The notes beneath the pieces are model-generated. The model searched no databases, was not told the DNA's origin, and worked only from the letters and a program-made list of their open reading frames with translations. 64,000 nt of DNA from Gp13-AA77 sp035949375 (lineage in GTDB: Bacteria > Acidobacteriota > Terriglobia > UBA7540), in the NCBI GenBank assembly GCA_035949375.1, contig DASZIG010000062.1, positions 22,231 to 86,230 of the forward strand, read 5' to 3'. Of this stretch, positions 8,410-17,126 are shown piece after piece. A program made the position numbers and the translations under genes. Position 1 is the stretch's first letter; each line of letters starts with the position of its first letter.

Positions 8410-11090
8410 CACCGTCGCGTTGGCATCAGGTGGAGGAAGTGCTGCGAGGCGCGCTCGAAACGGAGGGCGCCGGCCGCGGCGATTACTTGCGGCAAGCCTG
8501 CGGAGACGATGAAGACCTGCGCCGCGAGGTCGAACGCCTGTTAGACAGCTATTCGGACGAGAGCCGCACCATCTCCAGCATCATCGAGAACGCCGCCGCC
8601 GGCCTATTTAGCGACGATCCCCCGCCGGACACCATGGCCGGAATGGAGCTCGGCAATTACCGCGTCCGCCGCGAGCTCGGACGGGGCGGCATGGGTGCGG
8701 TTTACCTTGCGGTCCGCGCGGATGAGGCCTTCGACAAGCAGGTAGCCATCAAGCTGGTGAAGCGCGGCATCGATACCGATGCCGTCCTGAAGCGCTTCTG
8801 GTACGAGCGCCGCATCCTGGCAGCTCTGGAGCACCCTTACATCGCCGGGCTCATCGACGGCGGTACGGCACCCGACGGCCGGCCTTATTTCGTGATGGAA
8901 TATGTCGACGGCAAGCCGCTCGACATCTATGCCCGCGAGCACGGACTGTCCATCGAGCAACGTTGCCAACTGATCTCGAAAGTTTGCGAGGCGGTGGCGT
9001 ATGCGCACCGCAGCCTCGTTATTCATCGCGACCTGAAGCCCAGCAACGTCCTGGTGACCGCGGATGGCACACCGAAACTGCTGGACTTCGGCATCGCCCG
9101 GTTGCTCAGCGCCGACCCTGGAGAAAACACCCTTAGCGGACCCACGGCTCCCCGGGCTCTGACTCCGGATTTCGCCAGCCCCGAACAGGCGCGCGGTGAC
9201 GCGATGACCACGGCGACCGACGTCTATTCCCTCGGTAAGACACTTGCCGCCATTCTGCCGGCCGGACCGGAGCTTCCCCCTGACCTGAACACCATCATCG
9301 GCAAAGCCACCCGTGAGGAGATCGATCAACGTTATGCCTCGGTGGCGGACCTCGGGCAGGATCTGCGGCGTTATCTCACCGGTTTGCCGATCCAGGCGCG
9401 CCAGCAGACGGTGCTCTATCGGGCCGGCAAATTCGCGCGCCGCCACCGCGTGGCTCTGGTCACGGCTTGCGCTGTCGCCCTGGCGCTCATCGCCGCAGCG
9501 ATGGTCAGCATCCGGCAGAGCATACGCGCGAACAGGGAAGCGGCAGTAGCCGAGGCCGTGAACGACTTCCTGCAAAATGATCTGCTGGCACAGGCCAGCG
9601 CCGCCACCCAATCGAGCCCAAGCGCCAAGCCCGATCCGCACCTCGAGGTACGAACGGCCCTGGACCGCGCGGCCGCCCGAATCGCGGGAAAATTCGACCG
9701 GCAGCCGGAGGTGGAGGCTGCCATTCGGGACACCATGGGGCAGACCTACATGGACCTTGGGCTCTACCCGGAGGCTCGGAAGCAATTGGAGCGGGCGCTC
9801 GATTTGCGGCGCCGCGTGCTCGGGGCAGAGAATCCGCAGACCCTTAAGACCATGGGCCGCCTCGGGAGCGTCGCCGATCTTCAGGGCGAATATCCGCGGG
9901 CCGAGGCGCTCCACAGCCAGGTCCTGGCGATCCAGCGCCGCGTGTTGGGTCCCGAGTTTCCCGACACGCTATATTCCATGAACAATTTGGCCGTCAGCTA
10001 CTGGCGCCAGGGCAAATACGCCCAGGCCGAGGCGCTCGAGAGCCAGACGCTGGAGATTCGGCGCCGTGTGCTAGGCGCCGAGCACCCCGATACGCTCACG
10101 TCGATGAACACGTTGGCCAACTTCTACGACGATGAGGCCAAATACCCGCAGGCCGAGGCGCTTCACAGCCAGGCGCTTCAGATCCAACGCCGTGTGCTAG
10201 GCGCCGAGCATCCCGATACGTTACGTTCCATGACCAGTCTGGCCAATCTCTATGTAGAGGAGGGCAAGTACACGCAGGCCGAGGCGCTCGACAGCCGGAT
10301 CTTGGGGATCCGGCGTCGCGTCTTGGGTCCCGAGCATCCCGAGACTCTGTCTTCCATGAACAATCTGGCCGGCGCTTTCCTGGTGCAAGGAAAGTACGCG
10401 CAGGCCGAGGCGCTCGACGGCCAGGCCCTGGAGATCAAGCGCCGGGTGCTCGGTCCCGAACATCCCAGCACGCTCATTTCCATGAACGCTCTGGCCTCCG
10501 ATTACTTCGTGCAAGGAAAGTACGCGCAGGCCGAGGCTCTCTACAGCCAGACGCTCGATCTCAGGCGCCGCCTGTTGGGTCCCGAGCATCCCAGCACTCT
10601 CTTCATCATTTGGAGTCTTGCACTCGTGTACCAGAGGGAGGGCGAATATTCCTCGGCAGAAACTTATGCCGCGCAGGGCTTGGCAGGGCGGCGGCACGCC
10701 CTGGGCTCTGAGCACCCGGACACCATGCAATCGGCGGCCGACCTGGCGCTGGCTTATGTGTCGCAGGGCAAGTTCACCGAGAGTGAGCCCCTTGCCCGCG
10801 AGGCCCTGGAGTTCAATCGTAAGAAGCAGCCCGATGACTGGCCACGATTCCGCGCTGAAAGCCTGCTGGGAGCCAGTCTCGCCGGAGAAAAGAAATACGC
10901 CGAAGCGGAACCGCTGCTGCTCGAGGGCTATCAGGGAATGCTTGCGCGGAAAGACCAGATGGACGTGCCAAACTGGTATCACCTGGACCGCGCCCGTGAA
11001 TGGATTGTCCAACTTTACCAGGCCTGGGGTAAGCCGGCGAAGGCTGCCGAGTGGAAGAAGATCGCGAGTCTCACGCCGCCGGTGCGTTGA
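8406..11090 (+). CDS. Transmembrane Ser/Thr protein kinase with kinesin-light-chain-type TPR sensor
   Basis: 894 residues. An N-terminal helical segment (1-65, TPSRWHQVEEVLRGAL) is typical of sigma-coupled kinases. The kinase domain (about 78-345) shows GRGGMGAVY, catalytic HRDLKPSN, DFGIA and FASPEQARGD. One membrane helix lies at about 360-382. The C-terminal half holds eight or more 42-residue TPR units of kinesin-light-chain type, each containing QAEAL and RRVLGxEHPxTL. The C-terminal half should lie outside the membrane and sense a partner or envelope signal, with the kinase inside. It is translationally coupled to the ECF sigma gene (ATGA at 8406), its probable substrate. The near-identity of adjacent TPR units suggests recent expansion. 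Confidence 0.93.
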   Translation: MTPSRWHQVEEVLRGALETEGAGRGDYLRQACGDDEDLRREVERLLDSYSDESRTISSIIENAAAGLFSDDPPPDTMAGMELGNYRVRRELGRGGMGAVYLAVRADEAFDKQVAIKLVKRGIDTDAVLKRFWYERRILAALEHPYIAGLIDGGTAPDGRPYFVMEYVDGKPLDIYAREHGLSIEQRCQLISKVCEAVAYAHRSLVIHRDLKPSNVLVTADGTPKLLDFGIARLLSADPGENTLSGPTAPRALTPDFASPEQARGDAMTTATDVYSLGKTLAAILPAGPELPPDLNTIIGKATREEIDQRYASVADLGQDLRRYLTGLPIQARQQTVLYRAGKFARRHRVALVTACAVALALIAAAMVSIRQSIRANREAAVAEAVNDFLQNDLLAQASAATQSSPSAKPDPHLEVRTALDRAAARIAGKFDRQPEVEAAIRDTMGQTYMDLGLYPEARKQLERALDLRRRVLGAENPQTLKTMGRLGSVADLQGEYPRAEALHSQVLAIQRRVLGPEFPDTLYSMNNLAVSYWRQGKYAQAEALESQTLEIRRRVLGAEHPDTLTSMNTLANFYDDEAKYPQAEALHSQALQIQRRVLGAEHPDTLRSMTSLANLYVEEGKYTQAEALDSRILGIRRRVLGPEHPETLSSMNNLAGAFLVQGKYAQAEALDGQALEIKRRVLGPEHPSTLISMNALASDYFVQGKYAQAEALYSQTLDLRRRLLGPEHPSTLFIIWSLALVYQREGEYSSAETYAAQGLAGRRHALGSEHPDTMQSAADLALAYVSQGKFTESEPLAREALEFNRKKQPDDWPRFRAESLLGASLAGEKKYAEAEPLLLEGYQGMLARKDQMDVPNWYHLDRAREWIVQLYQAWGKPAKAAEWKKIASLTPPVR

Positions 11091-11198
11091 ATCGCACGCG
11101 GGCCGCGGAGCCCGAGCGCAGGCGGCGGGAAAGAATGCGGGATGATAAAGCCGTCTGCCCGAAGGCATGTACGCGTGTGGGCAAGGTCCTCCACGCGA

Positions 11199-11753
11199 TC
11201 AGGGAGCACTGCCCTTGCCGGTTTCTATGTATTTTGTGCCATTCCAAGTGTAGAAGGTCAGGTTCGCTTGCGCGGCGCTCATATGCCACGACGTCATGAC
11301 GTCGCGGAATCCCTGGCTTGACGTCTGCCGCACGAGAAAGTCACCGTTTGCCCGAAGCACCAGCCGCAAGCCTCCATGATCGCGAACGAAGACCCACCAC
11401 GAGCAGTTCCCGCTGGCGCCGCAGAACGAGATTGGTCCCCGGACGAGAAGCTGTTTACTTCCCTTATCGGCGAGCGTGATCCAACCCGCGGCGGAGCCCA
11501 GCACCGCTTGCCGCTCCTCGTCCTGCTGCTGATCCGTGAACGAATCGTGGACGGTGTTGCTGTCGATCAGCTTGTAGATTGCCGCGCGCTCTTTCTCGTT
11601 CAGCGGGGCATTCGCGAGTGTGTAGGGAAGTTCGCCCGGACGAGAGGCGCCTTCGAGCGGGTCTCGATTATCGCGCGGACTCGGCCCTGCCACGAGTCCG
11701 CCGCAAAGAACGGGCAGGACGAGCACGACGCCGACGCGCGACCACGCTTTCAT
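11199..11753 (-). CDS. Exported protein of unknown function
   Basis: 184 residues with a signal peptide (MKAWSRVGVVLVLPVLCGG, cut near residue 23). The mature part starts with a charged helical stretch (NEKERAAIYKLID). It then has a small beta-rich region with two nearby cysteines (FCGASGNCSWW), and ends with HMSAAQANLTFYTWNGTKY. The pairing of SWHMSA with YxWNGTKY recalls a group of short acidobacterial exported proteins without assigned function. ATG 11753 starts the signal peptide; AAGGA stands about ten bases upstream, while the open frame to 11918 adds an implausible leader. No operon partner: the neighbour upstream is a decayed GloVer fragment. Confidence 0.65.
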   Translation of the reverse strand: MKAWSRVGVVLVLPVLCGGLVAGPSPRDNRDPLEGASRPGELPYTLANAPLNEKERAAIYKLIDSNTVHDSFTDQQQDEERQAVLGSAAGWITLADKGSKQLLVRGPISFCGASGNCSWWVFVRDHGGLRLVLRANGDFLVRQTSSQGFRDVMTSWHMSAAQANLTFYTWNGTKYIETGKGSAP

Positions 11754-11777
11754 AAGAGGCCATTCCTTATAGTCAGT

Positions 11778-11826
11778 TAAATACGGTGCCGAAATTCTGC
11801 GTGCCGCCCGATGAGGTGGTTTCGTT
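11778..11826 (-). pseudogene. Fragment of a GloVer-type repeat gene
   Basis: 49 bases match 13146-13194, inside the intact GloVer gene, at all but about six positions and in the same orientation. There is no open frame around it. It is best read as what is left of a second copy of the repeat gene, truncated when the exported-protein gene next to it was brought in or rearranged. The rest of the interval up to 11926 holds nothing I recognise. Confidence 0.6.
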
Positions 11827-11926
11827 TTTCCATCCAGCGTAACCGCTACGACGGTGTAAGCATTACTGACCACACACCGCAGGTGACCCGCTCCCCGGAC
11901 ATACTGCCCTGATTGCACGCCCGGTC

Positions 11927-13387
11927 TTACGGCAGCACTTGAAAATTCACGTTGCTGGTTAGAGTGCCGTGCGAGGTTACCACCCGCACCGGACCCGACG
12001 TGGCGCCGGATGGAACAGTAGTCGAGATCAAGGTTTTCGTGGTCACCTTGAAAACGGCCGTCGTACCGTTGAAGGTCACGCTGGTGGCTCCGGTCAGATT
12101 TGTTCCGAGAATCTTGACGGCCGCCCCGACTTTGCCGGAACTCGGCTTGACCTCCACAAAGGCGCTCAGGCCGACAGAAAGGCTGAAGACTGAACCAACG
12201 CCAGCGGACCCACTGTGGGTGGTCCCGTAGAAACTGCCGTTGGTCGCCTGGATGAGGGCGGCATAGGGGTTTAGTCCGTCCCCACTCTGCGAGCCCAGGC
12301 TATAAAGAGCGGTGAAGGCTCCCCGCGGACTGATCTTGAACAGGGTGCCAAAACCAACCCCGCCGAGATCCGTGGTGCCGTAATAGTTTCCGTCAGTGCC
12401 CGCCGTCAGGCCGGCGAAGAAGGGCTCGCTGCCGTCCGCACAACCGCTCTGCGGGCAGAAAGTATAAAGCGTCGTGAGGACGCCGCCCGGGGCCAACTTG
12501 AACACAGTTCCCACACCATTGGCGCCGCCCAATCGGGTGGTGCCATAAAAGTTGCCCTTCGTGTCCTGCACCAGCGCCGAGTATGGATCCTGGCCGTCGG
12601 CACACCCGCTTTGCGTGCAGAAACTGTATAGGGTCGTAAACGCGCCGGCGGGAGTTATCTCATAAACGGTCCCCGATCCATTTGCGCCGCCACTGACGGT
12701 TGTCCCGTACAGATTACCGTTAGTGCCTTGAATCAGGGCGCCCTCGGGATTGGCTCCATCCGCGCAATTGTCAAGGGAGCAAAAACTGTACAGGGTAGTC
12801 AAAGCGCCGGTCGTGGTGATTTTGAACACCGCCCCGCCGTCAAATGTCCCGCCGCCGCTTGTGGTGCCATAGAAGGCTCCGTTCGTGGCCTGGACGAGTC
12901 CCGGAACCGGGTTCGCGCCGTCAGTGCACTGGGCCTTGAGGCAGAAACTGTAAAGCGTGGTCAGCGTTCCAGTGGGGCTGATTTTGAATGCCGTGCCCCA
13001 TCCGTAAGCACCGCCGCCGAACGCCGTTCCGTAGTAATTGCCGTCTGACCCCTGAATCAGGCCGCCCTCAGGGTTCTCGCCGTCAGCACAGGCGCTCTGC
13101 AAGCAGAAGCTATAAAGCTCGGTAAATGTACCGCTCTGGCTGATCTTAAATACGGTGCCGGAATTCTGCGCGCCGCCCGATGACGTAGTTCCGTACAAAT
13201 TGCCGTCCGTCCCTTGCACCAGGGGAGCATAAGGGAAGGCGCCGTCGGAGGCGTTGAAGCTTTGGAGTGTGGTGAAGGTTTGCGCTGACAGGGGCATCGC
13301 CGCCAGCAGACATGACGCGCACAAGACCACGCCGGCTAGCCCGCAGCCCGCCCGATGTCTCTTTACAATTGATCCCATCCTTCCCAT
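11927..13387 (-). CDS. Exported GloVer-repeat protein with C-terminal IPT/TIG domain
   Basis: 486 residues. Signal peptide at 1-35 (cut after LSA). The body consists of about eight tandem repeats of 45-55 residues with the signature GTVFKI...TTLYSFC...CADG...LIQGxDGNxYGTT, the choice-of-anchor GloVer repeat typical of Acidobacteria and related phyla. The last ~80 residues form an IPT/TIG immunoglobulin-like domain (VKPSSGKVGAAVKILGTNL). Most repeats hold two cysteines. The function of GloVer proteins is unknown; surface display or adhesion is inferred from export and the TIG domain. Start: AAGGAG at 13397-13402 fits ATG 13387 (nine-base gap) better than ATG 13393 (three-base gap). Confidence 0.85.
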   Translation of the reverse strand: MGRMGSIVKRHRAGCGLAGVVLCASCLLAAMPLSAQTFTTLQSFNASDGAFPYAPLVQGTDGNLYGTTSSGGAQNSGTVFKISQSGTFTELYSFCLQSACADGENPEGGLIQGSDGNYYGTAFGGGAYGWGTAFKISPTGTLTTLYSFCLKAQCTDGANPVPGLVQATNGAFYGTTSGGGTFDGGAVFKITTTGALTTLYSFCSLDNCADGANPEGALIQGTNGNLYGTTVSGGANGSGTVYEITPAGAFTTLYSFCTQSGCADGQDPYSALVQDTKGNFYGTTRLGGANGVGTVFKLAPGGVLTTLYTFCPQSGCADGSEPFFAGLTAGTDGNYYGTTDLGGVGFGTLFKISPRGAFTALYSLGSQSGDGLNPYAALIQATNGSFYGTTHSGSAGVGSVFSLSVGLSAFVEVKPSSGKVGAAVKILGTNLTGATSVTFNGTTAVFKVTTKTLISTTVPSGATSGPVRVVTSHGTLTSNVNFQVLP

Positions 13388-14084
13388 GAACATAGACTCC
13401 TTTCCGCTGAGACTGGTTATTATGCCAAAAGTAGACTTTGAAAATCGAATCATTGATTTTGACTCCAAGTTATTCGTCACGGCCACCACATCCCTTCGGC
13501 ACGCGGCGACCCCCGTGGCAACGGCTCAAAATAAATTCTTGCGGATTCTCACTTTTACCCACCGTCCCCCGCGGGTGTGGCACACTGAGCAGTGGATGAC
13601 CGGTCGTCGGTCCGATTTGCAGCGCTCGGTGGCAGGGCTTGCAGTGAAAAACAAAAATGTTACGAACGAAGCCGTTAGCTTGTTGAAAATAGATCACTTC
13701 TGTTTTCCATATTTGTTGAAAGCCGTTAGGCTGCTGAAAACAAGCAAGTTATCCGGATAAAGCCGTTAGGTGTATGATTTTGAACGCTGTTAAGTGAAAT
13801 AAGAGGGGCAAAAAAGTGGGCGTTGAGCGAAAAATGACTGGAAATGGGGCGGCAAAGCCGCTGTTTCTCGGGTCGAAAACAAATGACTTCTGTTTTCCAT
13901 ATTCACTGAAAGCCAAGAGGTTATTGAAAATAAAGCCTTTAGACGTTTAAAGCCAAGAGGTATGTGATACCAAAGGTTTTAGAGGGAAACTCAGGGGTCA
14001 AAAACAGGGTGATCGGGACGCAAAATGCCTCCTGAGAGGCCAAAGTTCGGGCTGGAATGGAGTCAGCAAAAGGGAGACTCGCTT
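13388..14084. repeat. AT-rich non-coding region with two diverged copies of a repeat element
   Basis: About 700 bases, clearly richer in A+T than the neighbourhood, with no convincing gene. The 18-mer ACTTCTGTTTTCCATATT occurs at 13696-13713 and 13886-13903, exactly 190 bases apart. A GAAAGCC-G/A-TTAGG/AAGAGG-type motif recurs at about 13668, 13718, 13759, 13908 and 13949, mostly followed by short TTGAAAA-like tracts, at 40-50-base steps. The two halves read as copies of one element, the second with GCCAAGAGG in place of GCCGTTAGG. Translation in one frame gives similar FCFPY-LKA-RLLK peptides in both copies, but no start or ribosome site supports a protein. It may be a repeat family, a small RNA locus, or remnant mobile DNA. 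Confidence 0.55.
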
Positions 14085-14327
14085 ATGGAAGATATTGCGG
14101 AGCAGCTCCAAGCGCAGTGGCGGGATCTTCCCCGTCATGCCTTGGAAGCGATTGCGGCAGAAGGTTACCGCTCGGGAGCTCTGAGCGAGGAGGAAGTGCG
14201 CCGTGTGCTCGGTTACGAAACGAGGACCCAAGTCCATGCATTCCTCAAGGAGCATGGAGTTCCGCTCCATTACACCTCGTCGGACCTTGAAGAGGACCGT
14301 CAAACCTTGAGCCGTCTCGAATTGTAG
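14085..14327 (+). CDS. UPF0175 family antitoxin-like protein
   Basis: 80 residues matching the UPF0175 pattern: a helical N-terminus (LPRHALEAIAAEGYRSGALSEEE), an HTH-like centre (VRRVLGYETRTQVHAFLKEHG), and the signature tail VPLHYTSSDLEEDRQTLSRL. UPF0175 proteins are commonly the antitoxin half of pairs with a PIN-like DUF3368 toxin encoded directly downstream. Here only a 14-codon remnant follows (14327-14371). ATG 14085 is supported by AGGGAG at 14071-14076; the frame is open to 14025 without other support. Confidence 0.72.
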   Translation: MEDIAEQLQAQWRDLPRHALEAIAAEGYRSGALSEEEVRRVLGYETRTQVHAFLKEHGVPLHYTSSDLEEDRQTLSRLEL

Positions 14328-14371
14328 TGGTCGTCAGTTCCGATATCGCCGTATGGACGCAGTCGGCATAA
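14327..14371 (+). pseudogene. Possible 5' remnant of a DUF3368 PIN-like toxin gene
   Basis: A GTG overlapping the last base of the antitoxin stop opens a frame reading VVVSSDIAVWTQSA before a stop. The family typically begins with I/VVVSDTSPL-like sequence and overlaps its UPF0175 partner in just this way. Only about eight residues resemble the family, so this is suggestive. The rest has been replaced by the phosphorylase gene, whose start lies inside this stretch. Confidence 0.35.
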
Positions 14372-15660
14372 TCCGCAAGAAACGGGACGGACTCCGCCTG
14401 GAGCCGGCGGAGATCGCCGGCTTCGTCACCCGATACACGCGCGGCGAGATCCCCGATTATCAGGCGGCGGCGCTGGCCATGGCGATCTTCTTCCAGGGAC
14501 TCGATCCCGCCGAGACCGCCGATCTGACCAACGCCATTCTTCACTCCGGGCAGGTGGTGGACTTCTCCGGCATCCCCCGTCCCAAGGTTGACAAGCACTC
14601 GACCGGCGGCGTGGGCGACAAGACCTCGCTGATCATCGCGCCGGTGGCGGCGGCCGGCGGCCTGGCCGTGCCCATGATCTCAGGGCGCGGCCTCGGACAC
14701 ACCGGCGGCACGCTCGACAAACTGGAGTCCATCCCGGGATTTCGCACGCGCCTGACACTCGAAGAATTCCGCGAGGCAGTGCGACGCACGGGCGCCGGGC
14801 TGATCGGCCAGACCGACGAACTCGCCCCGGCAGACCGCAAGCTTTACGCCTTGCGCGACGTCACCGCCACCGTGGAATCCATCCCGCTGATCAGCGCCTC
14901 GATCATGAGCAAGAAACTCGCCGAGGGCATCGATGCCCTGGTGCTCGACGTCAAGGTCGGGTCAGGCGCCTTCATGAAGACGCCGGAACGGGCGCGCGAA
15001 CTGGCCCGGCGCATGGTGGAGATCGGCACGGCCTGCGGCAAGCGCGTGCAGGCGCTGCTCACGGCCATGAACCAGCCGCTCGGCCGCGCCGTGGGCAACG
15101 CGCTCGAAGTGATCGAAGTTCTGGAGGCGCTGAAGGGCCGCGGGCCGGCGGACCTGATGGAGGTCTCGCGCGAGCTCACGGCGCGCATGTTCGTGCTCGG
15201 CGGCCTCGACCCCGGGCTCGCGGCGGGTCGCGCGCGCTTCGACCAGGCGCTCGAGAGTGGCGCGGGGCTCCGCAAGTTCGCCGAAATCATCCGAGGGCAG
15301 GGCGGTAACGCGGGCGTGATCGAAGACTACGCCCTTCTCGGGCGCGCCGGGCAGGAGGAATCGATCGTGGCCCGGGAGGACGGGTACGTGGCGGCCCTGG
15401 AAGCAGAGGCTATTGGTGTAGCCTCCATGCGCCTGGGCGCCGGCCGGGAGCGCCTCGACTCCGTCATCGATCCGGCGGCGGGCCTCGTGTTCGAAAAGAA
15501 GGTGGGCGATGCGGTCGAGGCGGGCGAGCGCCTGTGCGCCGTCTACGGCAACGATCGCTCGCGCCTGGCCGAGGTCCGCGCGCGGCTTCGCGCCGCCATC
15601 CGCATTTCGCCCGAGCCCGTGCCGGCGCCGCCGATGATTCTCGAGAGCATTCCCGCCTGA
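14353..15660 (+). CDS. deoA: Pyrimidine-nucleoside / thymidine phosphorylase
   Basis: 435 residues, the usual length. It cleaves thymidine, deoxyuridine or uridine with phosphate to give the base and (deoxy)ribose-1-phosphate in nucleoside salvage. The family signature KHSTGGVGDKTS is at about residues 79-90, followed by SGRGLGHTGGTLDKLE. SASIMSKKLAEG and the VKVGSGAFMK loop lie further on, and the C-terminal beta domain ends at about 430. Whether it is strict (DeoA) or broad (Pdp) cannot be decided by eye. No ribosome site precedes ATG 14353, which falls within the toxin remnant, so its 5' junction may be recent. The transporter and purine phosphorylase genes follow in the same direction. 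Confidence 0.93.
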   Translation: MDAVGIIRKKRDGLRLEPAEIAGFVTRYTRGEIPDYQAAALAMAIFFQGLDPAETADLTNAILHSGQVVDFSGIPRPKVDKHSTGGVGDKTSLIIAPVAAAGGLAVPMISGRGLGHTGGTLDKLESIPGFRTRLTLEEFREAVRRTGAGLIGQTDELAPADRKLYALRDVTATVESIPLISASIMSKKLAEGIDALVLDVKVGSGAFMKTPERARELARRMVEIGTACGKRVQALLTAMNQPLGRAVGNALEVIEVLEALKGRGPADLMEVSRELTARMFVLGGLDPGLAAGRARFDQALESGAGLRKFAEIIRGQGGNAGVIEDYALLGRAGQEESIVAREDGYVAALEAEAIGVASMRLGAGRERLDSVIDPAAGLVFEKKVGDAVEAGERLCAVYGNDRSRLAEVRARLRAAIRISPEPVPAPPMILESIPA

Positions 15661-15721
15661 AGGCCGAACCCTGATAAGATGGCTGGCCGCTCCGGTGAGC
15701 GGGCGAGAGGCCTGCCTCCAT

Positions 15722-16933
15722 ATGCTCACGCGCGCCGTTCCGCTGCTCGGCATCCTGGTCATCCTCGGATTCGCCTTCGCGCTTTCGCGCAACCGGCGCG
15801 CCGTCAGCCTGCGCATTGTAGGCTGGGGACTGGGCCTGCAGTTCCTCATCGCCATCTTCGTGCTCCGCACCAACGTCGGCTACTGGCTGCTCGATGAGGC
15901 TTCGAAGGGCGCGGTCTGGCTTCTGGACTTCTCGTTCCAAGGCTCGAAGTTTCTCTTCGGACCGCTCGGCGATCCCAAGGGCAATCTCGGGCTCATCTTC
16001 GCCTTCCAGGTGCTGCCCATCATCATTTACGTGGCCTGCCTTTCGGCCATCCTCTATTACCTGCGCGTACTGCCGCTGCTGGTGCGCCTGATGGGCCTCG
16101 CGATGTCGAAGATCATGCGCTCGAGCGGCGCCGAATCGCTCGAGGTGGCGGCCAGCATCATGCTCGGCCAGACCGAAGCGCCGCTCACCATCCGGCCGTA
16201 TCTCGACGACCTCACCGAGTCCGAGCTCATGACGATCATGACGGCCGGCATGGCGCACATCTCCGGGGCCACGCTCGGCGCGTACATTCTGTTCGGGGCC
16301 GAGCCGCGCCATCTGCTCACGGCCGTCTTCATGACGGCGCCCGGCACGATCATGATCGCGAAAATTTTCCAGCCCGAGGTTGCGGTTCCGAAGACGGCGG
16401 GCAAGGTGGACCTCGAGCTCGAGAAGCGCGACATCAACCTGCTCGACGCGGCCTCGCACGGCGTCACCGACGGCCTGTTCCTGGCCCTGAACGTGGGCGC
16501 GATGCTGATCGCCTTTTACGCGCTGATCTATCTTTGCAACGGCATCTTCACGGCGCTCCATACCCAGATCACTTTGCAATCGATCTTCGGGCACGTGCTC
16601 GCGCCGGTGGCGTGGGTGCTGGGCGTGCCCTGGCAGGACGCGCTGAAGGTGGGCAATCTGATGGGCACCAAGATGGTGCTGAACGAATTCGTGGCCTTTA
16701 CGCAACTGGGCCCCTTGAAGGATCAGATCACGCCGCGATCGTTCACCATTGCCACGTACGCGCTCTGCGGCTTTGCGAATTTCTCCTCGATCGGCATCCA
16801 GATCGGCGGCATCGGGTCGCTCGCGCCCTCGCGCAAGCGCGATCTGGCGCGGCTCGGCTTCCGCGCGCTGCTGGCGGGCACGCTGGCCAATTATCTCTCC
16901 GCCGCCATCGCCGGTCTGCTGCTTTCGTCGTAG
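15722..16933 (+). CDS. nupC: Concentrative nucleoside transporter (NupC/CNT family)
   Basis: 403 residues with the CNT fold: N-terminal helices, then the conserved core with GQTEAPLTIRPYL, AGMAHISGATLGAYI, and later GTKMVLNEFVAF with GFANFSSIGIQIGG. Residues of the EAPL and NEFVAF segments line the nucleoside and sodium/proton site in known CNT structures. It imports nucleosides for the two phosphorylases that flank it. An in-frame GTG at 15695 would add nine residues; ATG 15722 gives the more usual hydrophobic N-terminus (MLTRAVPLLGILVILG). Neither has a strong ribosome site. Confidence 0.93.
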   Translation: MLTRAVPLLGILVILGFAFALSRNRRAVSLRIVGWGLGLQFLIAIFVLRTNVGYWLLDEASKGAVWLLDFSFQGSKFLFGPLGDPKGNLGLIFAFQVLPIIIYVACLSAILYYLRVLPLLVRLMGLAMSKIMRSSGAESLEVAASIMLGQTEAPLTIRPYLDDLTESELMTIMTAGMAHISGATLGAYILFGAEPRHLLTAVFMTAPGTIMIAKIFQPEVAVPKTAGKVDLELEKRDINLLDAASHGVTDGLFLALNVGAMLIAFYALIYLCNGIFTALHTQITLQSIFGHVLAPVAWVLGVPWQDALKVGNLMGTKMVLNEFVAFTQLGPLKDQITPRSFTIATYALCGFANFSSIGIQIGGIGSLAPSRKRDLARLGFRALLAGTLANYLSAAIAGLLLSS

Positions 16934-16965
16934 GCGACTCGGGGGCGCTGCTCTGAAGGCCGAGT

Positions 16966-17126
16966 CGGCAGTCGACAGTTGACAGTTCACAGTCGAAACT
17001 CGAACTTGAAATGCCAGTGATCGAAGCCCAAAAGTTGAAAGGCGAAACGTGACGCCAGAAAAACCAAAGGCGAAAGGCGGGAAGGGGCAACGGCTAGCCG
17101 GCAACCGCCAACCGCCAGCCGACTAC
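16966..17126 (+). repeat. Degenerate heptanucleotide tandem array running into a coding region
   Basis: About 23 consecutive 7-base units in phase: CGGCAGT, CGACAGT, TGACAGT, TCACAGT, CGAAACT ... CAAAAGT, TGAAAGG, CGAAACG ... CGGCAAC, CGCCAAC, CGCCAGC, CGACTAC. The common theme is CGRMARY/CGCCARC. The array fills the gap after the transporter gene and continues past the GTG start of the purine phosphorylase gene, encoding its first 25 or so residues. It resembles in design the short tandemly repeated heptamers of cyanobacteria. Confidence 0.7.

Noticed and set aside
8604..9914. 436-residue minus-strand frame opposite the TPR kinase at 8406-11090
   Set aside because: Antisense shadow; the plus strand has complete kinase motifs.
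11754..11918. N-terminal extension of the exported unknown protein
   Set aside because: It runs over the decayed GloVer fragment and lacks a ribosome site; the signal peptide starts at 11753.
15464..17104. 546-residue minus-strand frame over the nucleoside operon
   Set aside because: High-GC antisense shadow of the transporter and phosphorylase genes; composition is Arg/His/Glu-rich with no domain.
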